A DNA stretch of 64,000 bases, from NCBI GenBank assembly GCA_965213525.1, contig OZ243889.1:1984001-2048000 (forward strand), in the 5' to 3' direction. The notes beneath the pieces were generated by a model, which worked only from the letters and a program-made list of their open reading frames with translations, made no database searches and was not told the DNA's origin. Source of the stretch: G965213525 sp965213525. Its GTDB lineage: Bacteria; Actinomycetota; Acidimicrobiia; Acidimicrobiales; Poriferisodalaceae. The position numbers and the translations under genes are program-made. This document shows, one piece after another, positions 1 through 9,344 of this stretch (position 1 is its first letter; the number at the start of each line of letters is the position of its first letter).

Positions 1-30
1 GGACGAGCTGACGACCGCTGGTCGATCCGG

Positions 31-1248
31 TCACCGGAGCCGATCCAGGCGGGCCGCCAGGTGGGCCCGTTCGGCCTCGTTGGTCGACAGCTCGACGGCC
101 AGGCGGTACGAGGCCCGGGCCAGCTCGACGTCGCCGAGCCGGCGGGCCAGCTCGGCCCGGACCGCGGGCACGCGGTGGTTGCCGGGCAGGGCATCGTCGA
201 GGCCGACGAGCAACGCAAGGCCGGCTCCTGCGCCGGCGGTCTCGGCCACGGCGACGGCGCGGTTGAGTCGCACGACCGGCGAGCCCGTCCTCGACTCCAG
301 CTCGGCGTAGCACCCGGTGATGGTGGACCAGTCCGTCGCCGCCGCGATGCGCGCCCGGGCGTGCTCGGCTGCGATGCGTGCCTGCAGGCGGAGCTCCTCG
401 GCGTACCCGTCGACGGGCTCGAGGCCGTCGACGAGCTCGAGCCCCACCCGGATCTCGTCGTGGCGCCAACGTGACCGGTCCTGGTCGGCCAACGTGACCA
501 GACGCCCCCCGCTCGCCCGGGCATCCCGGCGCGAGTGCTGCAACGTCACCAACGCCAGCAGGGCCCGGACCTGTGGTGCCTCAGGAACCAGGTGGCCGAG
601 GATCGCAGCGAGGCGCACCGCCTCACCGGCCAGGTCGTTGCGAGTCGGGTCCGTGCCGGTAGCGGGTGCGTAGCCCGCCGTGAAGGCCAGGTAGATGGTC
701 CGGCAGACCTCGTCGAGGCGTGCTGTCAGCTCCTCGGCGACCGGCGAGCCCAACGGGATGCCCGCTCGCACGATCTTGCGCTTGGCCCTGGTCAACCGTG
801 CCGCCATCGTCGGCGTCGAGACGAGGAACAGGCGTGCGATCTGATCGGTCGGGGTTCCGACGACCAGGCGGAGCGCGAGCGCCGACCGGGACGGGCGCGG
901 CAACGCCGGGTGGCAGCACAACAGGATGAGGTGAAGGCGCTCGTCGGTGAGGGTGTCGACGGGGTCGGCGGCGTCGACGCCGGGCACCCACCCGGGGGCG
1001 GTGACCAGCAGCGGGGCCTTGCGGCCCGCCATCGCCTCGGCCCGCACGCTGGCGATGATCTGGCGGTGGGCGGTGGTGTAGAGCCACCCGGGCGGGTTCG
1101 TCGGGACCCCGTCGTGCCCCCACCGCTCGGCGGCACGGGCGAACGCCTCGGCGAGCGCGTCCTCGCACAGATCGAGGCGCCGGGTGCGGGTCACGAGCAA
1201 GGACAGCAGCCGACCCCACTCGGAGCGGTGCAACGCCTCGATCGTCAC
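31..1248 (-). CDS. ECF42-type RNA polymerase sigma factor
   Basis: This 405-aa protein is an ECF sigma factor of the long ECF42 type. It is inferred to direct RNA polymerase to a small regulon that includes the DGPF gene beside it. A sigma-2 region spans about residues 5-75 and a sigma-4 helix-turn-helix region about 100-165. They are followed by the long C-terminal extension (DUF6596 plus TPR-like helices) that marks this group, with the typical motif VVRLNRAVAVAE near residue 325. No anti-sigma gene is adjacent, as expected for ECF42, whose extension is thought to control activity. The GTG start lies one base after the stop of the upstream DGPF gene, so the two are translationally coupled. 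Confidence 0.9.
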   Translation of the reverse strand: MTIEALHRSEWGRLLSLLVTRTRRLDLCEDALAEAFARAAERWGHDGVPTNPPGWLYTTAHRQIIASVRAEAMAGRKAPLLVTAPGWVPGVDAADPVDTLTDERLHLILLCCHPALPRPSRSALALRLVVGTPTDQIARLFLVSTPTMAARLTRAKRKIVRAGIPLGSPVAEELTARLDEVCRTIYLAFTAGYAPATGTDPTRNDLAGEAVRLAAILGHLVPEAPQVRALLALVTLQHSRRDARASGGRLVTLADQDRSRWRHDEIRVGLELVDGLEPVDGYAEELRLQARIAAEHARARIAAATDWSTITGCYAELESRTGSPVVRLNRAVAVAETAGAGAGLALLVGLDDALPGNHRVPAVRAELARRLGDVELARASYRLAVELSTNEAERAHLAARLDRLR

Positions 1249-1249
1249 G

Positions 1250-1603
1250 TCAGGGCGCGTCGATGACGGGCCGGAGGTCGATGTCGTAGCCGGGCAGGAC
1301 CCGGCACAGCTCGATGACCGTGTCCAGGTCAGGAGCTGTGAGCAGGTAGAAGCCGCCGATGTGCTCGGCCGCCTCGGTGAACGGCCCGTCGGTGATCGTC
1401 AGCTCGTCGGCGCGGGTGCGCAGCGTCGTGGCCGTCGAGCCGTCCCCGAGGGCCTCGCCGCCCAGGATCTCCACGCCCGCCCGGGCCTCGCACGCCTCCC
1501 CGAAGGCCACGTGCTGGGCCATCCCAGCTGCTTGCTCCTCGGCAGAGAGCTCGTCCCAGGCCGGCATGTCACCGTTCCCGGCGAGCAGGATGAAGTACTT
1601 CAC
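1250..1603 (-). CDS. YCII-related (DGPF) domain protein
   Basis: A 117-aa ferredoxin-like alpha/beta protein of the YCII/DGPF family. The diagnostic motif TDGPFTEAAEHIGGFYLL is near the middle. DGPF proteins are the usual genomic partners and targets of ECF42 sigma factors; their biochemical role is unknown. The GTG at 1603 is chosen because a strong ribosome site (GAGGAG, 6 bases away) precedes it. The ATG at 1651 would add 16 residues but lies in the predicted leader, just after the candidate promoter. It is the first gene of a two-gene operon with the sigma factor. Confidence 0.9.
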   Translation of the reverse strand: MKYFILLAGNGDMPAWDELSAEEQAAGMAQHVAFGEACEARAGVEILGGEALGDGSTATTLRTRADELTITDGPFTEAAEHIGGFYLLTAPDLDTVIELCRVLPGYDIDLRPVIDAP

Positions 1604-1651
1604 GGTGGTCTCCTCGGTGTCGTCGTCGGCGACCCTCGCCGACACCACCAT

Positions 1652-1719
1652 GACGCGTCAGATCGCGCCGAATCGACAGCGCAGCGCCGAATCGACAGCT
1701 CGAGCGCCGAATCGACAGC
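1652..1719 (-). promoter_or_regulatory. Candidate ECF42 promoter with triplicated -35-like repeats
   Basis: Three direct repeats of the 16-mer GCGCCGAATCGACAGC lie at 1665-1680, 1684-1699 and 1704-1719. On the minus strand each contains TGTCGA, which as I recall is the -35 motif described for ECF42 promoters. The proximal copy (TCGACA at 1673-1678 on the plus strand) is followed after 17 bases by CGTC (minus strand, plus positions 1652-1655), a plausible -10. Transcription would then start about 40 bases before the GTG at 1603. This suggests autoregulation of the DGPF-sigma operon. The motif match is from memory and is inference. Confidence 0.6.
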
Positions 1720-1800
1720 TCGAGCGCGTCGAGGGCACCCTGAGGCATGGCGGCCCACGGGGCCGGTGGGTGCGCCCGGCTCACCCGACGCCCCAGGGGT

Positions 1801-3246
1801 TCACGACACCACGAGCCCGACGCCGCTGCGGCGGGGGTCGCCGACGGCGAGGCCTGGTGGAGCGACGAGGTGCACGCCCCCGAAGTACAGGTCACGCCCG
1901 GGCCAGCGGTTGACGGCCAGGTCGCCGGCGGCGTCGACGAGTCGTCCGGCGCCCGGCTCGATCTGCAGCGTGGTGCCGTCCCAGTGGATCCGGCCGGCGC
2001 GCACCGCCTCGGCCGGGTCGACGCCCCGGCGAGCGATGGCGTCGACGACGAGGGTCAGCGCCGAGCGGATCCGTTCGCTGCCCCCGCTGCCGAGGGCCAC
2101 GACCTGGCCGTCGGGCATCTCGATGACCGTGGGCGCCATCATCGAGGCGATCCGCTCACCGGGCACGGCGGTACCGGGACCGGCGGGCTGCAGGTCGGCC
2201 TCGCCCATCACGTTGTTGAGCTGCACCCCGGTGCCGGGGACGAACTCCCCCGATCCGCTGCCGTTGGAGCTGGTCATGGCGGCCACCGCCCCGTCGGCGT
2301 CGGCGACGCTGATGTGGGTGGTGCCACGGTCCGCACCGGCCCCGAACCGCCGCCGAGCGCCGGCGAGGGCCACGATCGCGGCGACGGGGGTGGCGCCGGC
2401 CGCCAGATCGGCGAGGCCGTGGGCGACGAGCCGGCCGCCCAGCGCCGGCGCGGGGTTGGTGCGCACCACCGCCCCGGCGTGCTCGATGCGCAGGGGCGCT
2501 CGCACCACCACCTCGTAGGCGGCGACGTCGGCCGCGGTGACCGCGCCGCCGAGCTCGGCGGCGGTGAAGGACCGGCGGCGCCCGGTGGCGACGTCGTTGA
2601 GCAGGTCGGCGAGATCGGCGGCGACGAAGCGGTCACCTGGGCCCAGCACCCGGCCGCCCGGGGCGAACAGGCGACGGCCCTCAGGGGTGCGGGTCAGCAC
2701 CGGGGCCAACAGCTCGACGAGCTGCCCCCCGGCGGAGTCCAACGTCACGCCCGCCCGGGCTGCGGCTGCGGCCGGTGCGACGACGTCGGCGAGCGGGAGG
2801 CGTCCGTGGCGGTCGTGCACTGCCAGCCACATGGCCAGGGCGCCGGGCACGCCCACCGAGGACGGGCCGACGCCGAACAGCTGCGTCGCCCCGGCAAAGC
2901 GGATGGGGACCTCATCGATCCTTGGCTCACCGCCGTCAGCGGTGGGGCGGGCGGCACCGGCGGGGGCGACGTCGGGCCCGATCGTCGCGGCGTCGAGCCC
3001 GGGGGCAGTGACAAAGCCGTCGAGCACCTCCACGGTGCCCCCCGGTGACCGCCACAGGCAGAACCCTCCCCCGGCGGGGCTGGTGAGGCACGGCTCGGCC
3101 ACGGTCGCTGCCATGGCGGCCGCCACGACGGCATCGGCTGCGCTCCCGCCCGCCGACAAGAGCTCGGCGGCCGCCCGAGCCGTGACCGGATGACCCGCTG
3201 CGACAAGTCCTCTCAGCACACGCCAACCCTTCACCACCGCCACCAT
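1801..3246 (-). CDS. Gamma-glutamyltransferase family protein
   Basis: A 481-aa Ntn-hydrolase of the gamma-glutamyltransferase family, which processes glutathione or other gamma-glutamyl compounds. The N-terminal region (residues 15-65) has the family's A-G-N/S-A-x-D-A pattern (SAGGSAADAVVAAAMAATVA). The autoprocessing/catalytic Thr is Thr309 in RGTTHISVAD, followed by the oxyanion and substrate motif SSNGSGSGEF. It is shorter than typical secreted GGTs (about 550-580 aa) and has no obvious signal peptide, so it may be cytosolic or act on another substrate. The start is uncertain: the ATG at 3246 has only a distant SD-like GAGGAG. A CCCGA tandem repeat begins 35 bases upstream. Confidence 0.85.
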   Translation of the reverse strand: MVAVVKGWRVLRGLVAAGHPVTARAAAELLSAGGSAADAVVAAAMAATVAEPCLTSPAGGGFCLWRSPGGTVEVLDGFVTAPGLDAATIGPDVAPAGAARPTADGGEPRIDEVPIRFAGATQLFGVGPSSVGVPGALAMWLAVHDRHGRLPLADVVAPAAAAARAGVTLDSAGGQLVELLAPVLTRTPEGRRLFAPGGRVLGPGDRFVAADLADLLNDVATGRRRSFTAAELGGAVTAADVAAYEVVVRAPLRIEHAGAVVRTNPAPALGGRLVAHGLADLAAGATPVAAIVALAGARRRFGAGADRGTTHISVADADGAVAAMTSSNGSGSGEFVPGTGVQLNNVMGEADLQPAGPGTAVPGERIASMMAPTVIEMPDGQVVALGSGGSERIRSALTLVVDAIARRGVDPAEAVRAGRIHWDGTTLQIEPGAGRLVDAAGDLAVNRWPGRDLYFGGVHLVAPPGLAVGDPRRSGVGLVVS

Positions 3247-3280
3247 CCCCGGCGCGCACCGTCGCTCCTCACCCCGTCGA

Positions 3281-3400
3281 CCCGACCCGACCCGACCCGA
3301 CCCGACCCGACCCGACCCGACCCGACCCGACCCGACCCGACCCGACCCGACCCGACCCGACCCGACCCGACCCGACCCGACCCGACCCGACCCGACCCGA
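3281..3400. repeat. (CCCGA)24 perfect pentanucleotide tandem repeat
   Basis: Twenty-four uninterrupted copies of CCCGA, preceded by the near-match CGTCGA. It lies between the 5' end of the gamma-glutamyltransferase gene and the 3' end of the inositol-phosphate synthase gene, and runs directly into a GAAATTGCGG repeat element. The unit is not a multiple of three, and frames through it give only a meaningless Thr/Arg/Pro/Asp ladder. A tract this long should vary in copy number by slippage and could affect expression of the gene at 3246. Confidence 0.97.
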
Positions 3401-3480
3401 AATTGCGGACCTCAGCGGGGTGTCGCCCCACGCAGCACCGCAATTTCGGTGGCGTCGGCGGCACGAACCGAAATTGCGGG
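3397..3480. repeat. Short inverted-terminus repeat elements (GAAATTGCGG family)
   Basis: CCGAAATTGCGG (3397-3408) and its exact inverse CCGCAATTTCGG (3438-3449) bound a 53-bp element. A second forward copy of CCGAAATTGCGG starts at 3468 and continues into GCCGCAGCGGTGTCAGGTG. The same termini recur at 38449-38940 and 53621-53948. The rest of the gap up to 3581 shows no gene. The arrangement resembles REP/BIME-type or MITE-like intergenic repeats; no transposase is present here. Confidence 0.85.
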
Positions 3481-3581
3481 CCGCAGCGGTGTCAGGTGCC
3501 GCTGTCCTCCGCAGTTCTGGGATGCGCCGGGACGGCCCGACCGCGGGGGGCCGGCCAGGGGGGCCGCGTGGCGTGGCGCCG

Positions 3582-4880
<1,299 letters not shown>

Positions 4881-4886
4881 CGGCGC

Positions 4887-4892
4887 AGCATA
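4887..4892 (-). promoter_or_regulatory. -10 box of leaderless ino1 promoter
   Basis: TATGCT on the minus strand, 6 bases before the ino1 ATG at 4880, so transcription would begin at or next to the start codon. No good -35 is visible (GGTGGG region around 4910-4915). Confidence 0.6.
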
Positions 4893-4920
4893 AGACACTC
4901 GACACACGCCCCACCTCACG

Positions 4921-4935
4921 TTCAGGATCCCTGAA
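4921..4935. promoter_or_regulatory. LysR-type operator between ino1 and lysR-family gene
   Basis: TTCAGG-ATC-CCTGAA, a perfect 6-bp inverted repeat with a 3-bp centre. It contains the LysR-box pattern T-N11-A (4922 to 4934). It abuts the -10 box (TACCGT, 4937-4942) of the divergent regulator gene, a position suited to autorepression. Its centre lies about 48 bases upstream of the inferred ino1 start, a position typical for activator contacts. Confidence 0.65.
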
Positions 4936-4948
4936 CTACCGTGTCGGA

Positions 4949-5824
4949 GTGCGGCCAGCGCTCCCCGATCTGACGATCCGCCAGCTCGAGTACCTCGTCG
5001 CCGTCGACGCCGCCCCCACCTGGGCCGCAGCAGCGGCGGGCCTCGGCGTGACGCCCTCGGCGCTGTCCCAGGGGTTGACCGAGCTCGAGCGACGCCTGGG
5101 TGTGACGGTGTTCGAGCGCCGGGGGCGTCGACGGGCCCTGCGCGACGAGATGACCCCGGTCATCGCCCATGCCCGAGCCGTGTTGGGTCTGACCTCTGAC
5201 CTCGCGAGCTGGGCCGACCGAACGAGATCAGGACGGACCGGCCCGCTGCGCCTCGGGATGATCGACGCCAGCGCCACGGGCCATCACTCGGAGGTCCTGC
5301 ACGACTTCCGGCGCCGCCGACCCGACGTCGAGCTGCGCCTGACCGTCGCCCCGTCGGCCGAGCTGCTAGCCGGCCTGGTGGACGCCGAGATCGACCTGGC
5401 CGTGTGCGTCGCACCGCCCCGCCCCGCATCGGGCATCGACGTCGAGGTGGTTGCCACCGACGAGATGGTCGTCTATGCCCCCGCCGGCGCCGATCACGCC
5501 GCAGGTCTGCAGCGGTGGGGGCCCTGGGTGCTGTTCCCCCGCGGGTCCCACACCCGTGCCCTCGTCGACGAGGCCCTCGCCGGCCTCGGCGCCGCACCGC
5601 TGGAGGTCGTCGCGGAGTCCCACCAGCCCGAGGTGCTGGCGGCGATGGTCCGTCTCGGTCTCGGCTGGACCGTGCTGCCCCGCATCCAAGCCGGCGGACC
5701 CGAGCCGCTGGAGCCGATCGCCGGTGAGCCCCTCGTCTGCCGGCACCTGGTGGCTGCCCGTCGACGCGACGGCGTGCCCCGCCCGGTGGTCGACGACGTC
5801 CTCCGTGCGTTGCGCCGCCCCTGA
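4949..5824 (+). CDS. LysR family transcriptional regulator
   Basis: A 291-aa LysR-type regulator. The winged helix-turn-helix occupies about residues 8-65 (QLEYLVAV, then TPSALSQGLTELERRLGV, then VFERRGRR). The C-terminal periplasmic-binding-protein-like effector domain covers about 90-290. The GTG at 4949 is 6 bases after a TACCGT -10 box, so the mRNA is probably leaderless. The inducer is unknown. Its position back-to-back with ino1 and the palindrome between them suggest that it controls inositol-phosphate synthesis and itself, which is inference. Confidence 0.88.
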   Translation: MRPALPDLTIRQLEYLVAVDAAPTWAAAAAGLGVTPSALSQGLTELERRLGVTVFERRGRRRALRDEMTPVIAHARAVLGLTSDLASWADRTRSGRTGPLRLGMIDASATGHHSEVLHDFRRRRPDVELRLTVAPSAELLAGLVDAEIDLAVCVAPPRPASGIDVEVVATDEMVVYAPAGADHAAGLQRWGPWVLFPRGSHTRALVDEALAGLGAAPLEVVAESHQPEVLAAMVRLGLGWTVLPRIQAGGPEPLEPIAGEPLVCRHLVAARRRDGVPRPVVDDVLRALRRP

Positions 5825-5912
5825 CCGCAGCGGCGCCAACGTGCGCCGAGGTCAACCAGAGCGGGCCACATCCCGGGGCAGGATCTGCGGGACGGGGTCG
5901 TAACCTCGGGCA

Positions 5913-7376
5913 ATGGACCACGTCGATCGCCACGATCTCGACGCACTGGACGGGCTCGCTGCACGGCTCCGGTCGGTGCTGCCCGCCGACGCCGTCCACG
6001 CCTCGGCCCGCTGGGTCCGTACCCGCACCGAGTCCCTGGCCGTCCGCCAGGGAGTCGTCGAAGCACCCTCGATCGAACTCGACGAGGGCGTGATGGTCAC
6101 GGTGTGGGCCGACGGCGGACTCGGATACGGCGCCACCAGCGACCTCAGCGACGACGGACTGGCCGACGCCGTGACCGCAGCCCGTCGGTGGGCGCGCATG
6201 ACCGCCGGCATCGGCGTGGTGAGCGATCCACCGATCGGCCACCCCGTCGGCCGCTACTCCCCCTCGGTCGAGCGCCCCCTCGCCGAGGTCGGCCTGGCCG
6301 AGCGGGTCGACCTGCTCACCCACCACGAGGCCCGCCTAGCCGTCGACGACCGCATCGTCGACCGTCACGCCGCGCTGGTGCACCGCGACGTCACCCAGCT
6401 GCTCGTCACCAACGGCGGGGGCGACGTCCGCCAACGCTGGAGCCAGCTCATCCCCTCCATGGAGGCCGTGGCCAACGACGGCGCCGACACCCAGTCGCGC
6501 TCGCTCGGCGGCTTCTCCTTCGCCGGCCAGGGCGGCCTCGAGGTGCTCGTTCGGTTCGGGTTCGCTGACGCCGCACCCCGCCTGGCCGAGGAGGCCCTCG
6601 AGCTGCTGTCGGCGCCGAACTGCCCCTCGGGCCGCATGGGCCTGGTGCTCGACGCCGACGCCATGGTGCTGCAGATCCACGAGTCGATCGGTCACCCGCT
6701 CGAGCTCGACCGCATCCTCGGCGACGAGCGCAACTACGCCGGCACCAGCTTCGTCACCCCCGACATGTTCGGCACCTACCGCTACGGCTCCGAGCTGTTG
6801 AACGTGACCGTCGACCCCACCGTGTCCGGCGAGCTGACCAGCTACGGCTTCGACGACGACGGCACGCCCGCCACCCGCGAGCACCTCATCCGAGACGGCG
6901 TCCTCGAGCGTCCCCTCGGCGGCGCCCTTTCCCAGTCACGGGCCGGCATGGCCGGGGTGGCCAACAGCCGGGCCGAGAACTGGAACCGCCCACCCATCGA
7001 CCGGATGGTGAACCTCAACGTCGAACCGGGCACCTCGAGCTTCGACGAGCTGATCGGCGGCGTCGAGCGGGGTGTGTTCCTCCAGACCAACAACAGCTGG
7101 TCGATCGACGACAGCCGCAACAAGTTCCAGTTCGGCTGCGAGCGGGGCACGCTCATCACTGACGGCGAGCTGACCACCGTGGTGCGCAACCCCGGCTACC
7201 GGGGCATCTCGGCGGAGTTCTGGCGCAACCTGTCCGCGGTGGGCGACCCATCGACCCACCGGGTGATGGGCGTGCCCAACTGCGGCAAGGGCGAGCCCAA
7301 CCAGTTGGTGCTGGTCGGTCACGCCTCCCCGCCGTGTCGCTTCGACGACACGATGATCTTCGGAGGCGACCGATGA
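5913..7376 (+). CDS. tldD: TldD-like metalloprotease subunit
   Basis: A 487-aa protein of the TldD/PmbA family. In characterised systems TldD pairs with TldE to form a barrel protease that degrades unfolded peptides and matures certain peptides. The zinc motif HExxxH is HESIGH at residues 256-261, followed by a conserved downstream region (ELDRILGDERNYAGTSFV), marking this as the catalytic TldD subunit. The ATG is 6 bases after a TAACCT -10 box, suggesting a leaderless mRNA. The stop overlaps the start of the next gene by ATGA, as expected for obligate partners. Confidence 0.92.
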   Translation: MDHVDRHDLDALDGLAARLRSVLPADAVHASARWVRTRTESLAVRQGVVEAPSIELDEGVMVTVWADGGLGYGATSDLSDDGLADAVTAARRWARMTAGIGVVSDPPIGHPVGRYSPSVERPLAEVGLAERVDLLTHHEARLAVDDRIVDRHAALVHRDVTQLLVTNGGGDVRQRWSQLIPSMEAVANDGADTQSRSLGGFSFAGQGGLEVLVRFGFADAAPRLAEEALELLSAPNCPSGRMGLVLDADAMVLQIHESIGHPLELDRILGDERNYAGTSFVTPDMFGTYRYGSELLNVTVDPTVSGELTSYGFDDDGTPATREHLIRDGVLERPLGGALSQSRAGMAGVANSRAENWNRPPIDRMVNLNVEPGTSSFDELIGGVERGVFLQTNNSWSIDDSRNKFQFGCERGTLITDGELTTVVRNPGYRGISAEFWRNLSAVGDPSTHRVMGVPNCGKGEPNQLVLVGHASPPCRFDDTMIFGGDR

Positions 7377-8725
7377 CCGCGCCCCCCGTCGGTCCCGACG
7401 CCGACTTCGAGCGCTTCGACGAGCTCATCACCGAGGCGACCAGCGAGCTGCGTGGCGGTGAGGTCCTGACCGCCAACTACGACGGGGAGGCCAGCGACTT
7501 CGTGCGCTTCAACGCCGGCGACGTCCGCCAGGCCGGCACGGTCATCCAGCGCACCCTCGCCCTCGACCTGGCCGACGGGCGGCGTCACGCCACCGGCACG
7601 GTACGTCTCACCGGTGACCGCACGATCGATCGGGCCCGGGTGGGCGATCTCGTCGACGAGTTGCGAGACCAGCGTCGCTTCGTGCCCGATGACCCGTACC
7701 TGATGGTCAACACCGAGGTGACCTCGACGGTGCGCCACGTCGGCGAGGTGCTGCCCGAGCCCGGGGCGGCGGTCGCCGACGTCCGCCGGGCATCGGCGGG
7801 TCTCGACCTCGTCGGCATCCTCGCCCTCGGGTCCATCGACCACGGCTTCGCCAGCAGCCTCGGACAGCGCAACTGGTCGAGGGCGCAGACGTTCAACCTC
7901 GACTGGTCGTGCTACCTGCGCGCCGACAAGGCGGCCAAGAACCGCTACGCCGGCACGGCCTGGGACGACGCCGCCTTCACCGCCAAGCTCGACTGGACCC
8001 GCCAACAGCTCGCCGTCCTCGACCGCCGTCCCATCGACCTCGAACCCGGCCGCTACCGGACCTTCCTCGCCCCGCCCGCCGTCCAGGAGCTGACCGACAT
8101 GTTGGCCTGGGGCGGCTTCGGCCTGCGGGCCCACCGCACCAAGCAGACTCCGCTGCTGCGCATGGTCGCCGAGGGCGCCACCCTCTCGCCCCAGGTGCGC
8201 TGCGTGGAGGACACCGCAGGGGGCGTCGGGCCGGCCGTGCAGCCCCAGGGCTTCTTGCGACCCGACGAGGTCGTGCTCATCGACGCCGGCCGCTACGCCG
8301 ATCATCTCGTGTCACCCCGCTCGGCGGCGGAGTTCGGCGTGGCCACCAACGGCGCTGCCGAGGACGAGTCACCCGAGTCGCTGCGCATGGCCGCCGGTGA
8401 CCTGCCCACCGCCCGGGTGCTGGACGAGCTCGGCACGGGGCTGCACGTCGGCGATCTCTGGTACCTCAACTGGAGCGACCGCATGGCCTGTCGCACCACG
8501 GGCATGACCCGCTTCGCCACGTTCTGGGTCCAAGACGGCGAGGTGACCGCCCCGGTCAACGTGTTGCGCTTCGACGACACCGCCTACCGCATGCTCGGTG
8601 AGTGCCTCGTCGGGCTGACCGACGAGACCGAGGTGCTGCTCGACCCCTCGACCTACGGTCAGCGGTCCACGGCGTCGTCGCGCCTGCCCGGGGCGCTGGT
8701 CGAGGAGATGACCTTCACGCTGTAG
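7373..8725 (+). CDS. tldE: TldE/PmbA-like protease subunit
   Basis: A 450-aa TldD/PmbA-family protein without a HExxxH motif, so it is the non-metal partner (TldE/PmbA). The ATG at 7373 overlaps the tldD stop (ATGA); an in-frame upstream start inside tldD is rejected. The N-terminal domain spans about residues 1-200. The C-terminal part has family motifs around YLNWSDRMACRTTGMTRFA (about residue 365). No substrate peptide gene is obvious next to it. Confidence 0.9.
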   Translation: MTAPPVGPDADFERFDELITEATSELRGGEVLTANYDGEASDFVRFNAGDVRQAGTVIQRTLALDLADGRRHATGTVRLTGDRTIDRARVGDLVDELRDQRRFVPDDPYLMVNTEVTSTVRHVGEVLPEPGAAVADVRRASAGLDLVGILALGSIDHGFASSLGQRNWSRAQTFNLDWSCYLRADKAAKNRYAGTAWDDAAFTAKLDWTRQQLAVLDRRPIDLEPGRYRTFLAPPAVQELTDMLAWGGFGLRAHRTKQTPLLRMVAEGATLSPQVRCVEDTAGGVGPAVQPQGFLRPDEVVLIDAGRYADHLVSPRSAAEFGVATNGAAEDESPESLRMAAGDLPTARVLDELGTGLHVGDLWYLNWSDRMACRTTGMTRFATFWVQDGEVTAPVNVLRFDDTAYRMLGECLVGLTDETEVLLDPSTYGQRSTASSRLPGALVEEMTFTL

Positions 8726-8798
8726 CGCCGCCGCCGGTTGCTCGCGAAGGCGGGACCGGCCCCGGAGCGCACACCGGTCCAAATGCATCGTCGTGCGC

Positions 8799-8912
8799 AT
8801 GCGCAACATCTCCAGCGCCGAACTGCAGCGGCAGACGGGCCGGATCTCGTCCGAGGTCGCAGCCGGCGAGTCGGTCGTCGTCGACCACAGCCGTGACGTG
8901 TGCCTCTGGTGA
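8799..8912 (+). pseudogene. Remnant of a Phd/YefM-type antitoxin
   Basis: A 37-codon ORF (in-frame GTG also at 8793) whose product begins MRNISSAELQRQTGRISSEV and continues AAGESVVVDHSRDV. This matches the N-terminal DNA-binding half of Phd/YefM antitoxins (I-S-x-x-E-L-R/Q ... E-V-x-x-G-E-x-V-x-V). It stops where the second half should begin, and no toxin gene follows; the next gene is convergent. It is probably a decayed toxin-antitoxin locus. A genuine microprotein is less likely. Confidence 0.55.
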
Positions 8913-8930
8913 ACGGCGACCGGCTGCCGC

Positions 8931-9344
8931 TCACACCGGCCGAAAGCGCACCAGGGCCGGTGAGTCCGGCTCGTCGTCGACTCGATCGAAGACCACGGTG
9001 ACCACGTCGTCGATGCGGATCGACCCCGGGTCCTCGGCGTCGACGTTGGCCAGCATCCTCGGGCCCTCGTCGAGCTCGACGTAGGCGATCGCGTACGGGG
9101 CGTGCTCGGCCCATCGTCCGCCCGTCCGGCGTTGCACGGTCACCGAGTGGACCGTGCCCCGTCCGCTCAGCTCGGTCCAGGTGAGCTCGGTCGAGTGGCA
9201 GGCGGGGCAGACCGCCCGCGGGTACCAGATCACCAGGCCGCAGTCGTCACAGCGGGGCAGCACGAGGCGGCGCTGGGCGGTGGCCTCCCAGAACGGCGCC
9301 GTCTCGAGGGTGACCTGCGGGGCCCGCCGGGGCAGGTCGGTCAC
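8931..9344 (-). CDS. DUF35 zinc-ribbon/OB-fold protein
   Basis: A 137-aa acyl-CoA-binding-associated protein: an N-terminal rubredoxin-like zinc ribbon with CDDC (about residues 32-35) and CPAC (46-49), then an OB fold (about 58-135). DUF35 proteins form complexes with thiolase-like enzymes and HMG-CoA-synthase-like enzymes and position their acyl-CoA substrate. Its GTG start overlaps the stop of the upstream thiolase-like gene (GTGA), so the pair is translated together and probably forms one complex. Confidence 0.9.
   Translation of the reverse strand: MTDLPRRAPQVTLETAPFWEATAQRRLVLPRCDDCGLVIWYPRAVCPACHSTELTWTELSGRGTVHSVTVQRRTGGRWAEHAPYAIAYVELDEGPRMLANVDAEDPGSIRIDDVVTVVFDRVDDEPDSPALVRFRPV

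Noticed and set aside
3231..3464. Open frames through the CCCGA tract giving GRVGS- or TRPDP-type repeats
   Set aside because: They arise only because a 5-base repeat has no stop in some frames. There is no ribosome site and no similarity to any protein outside the tract.
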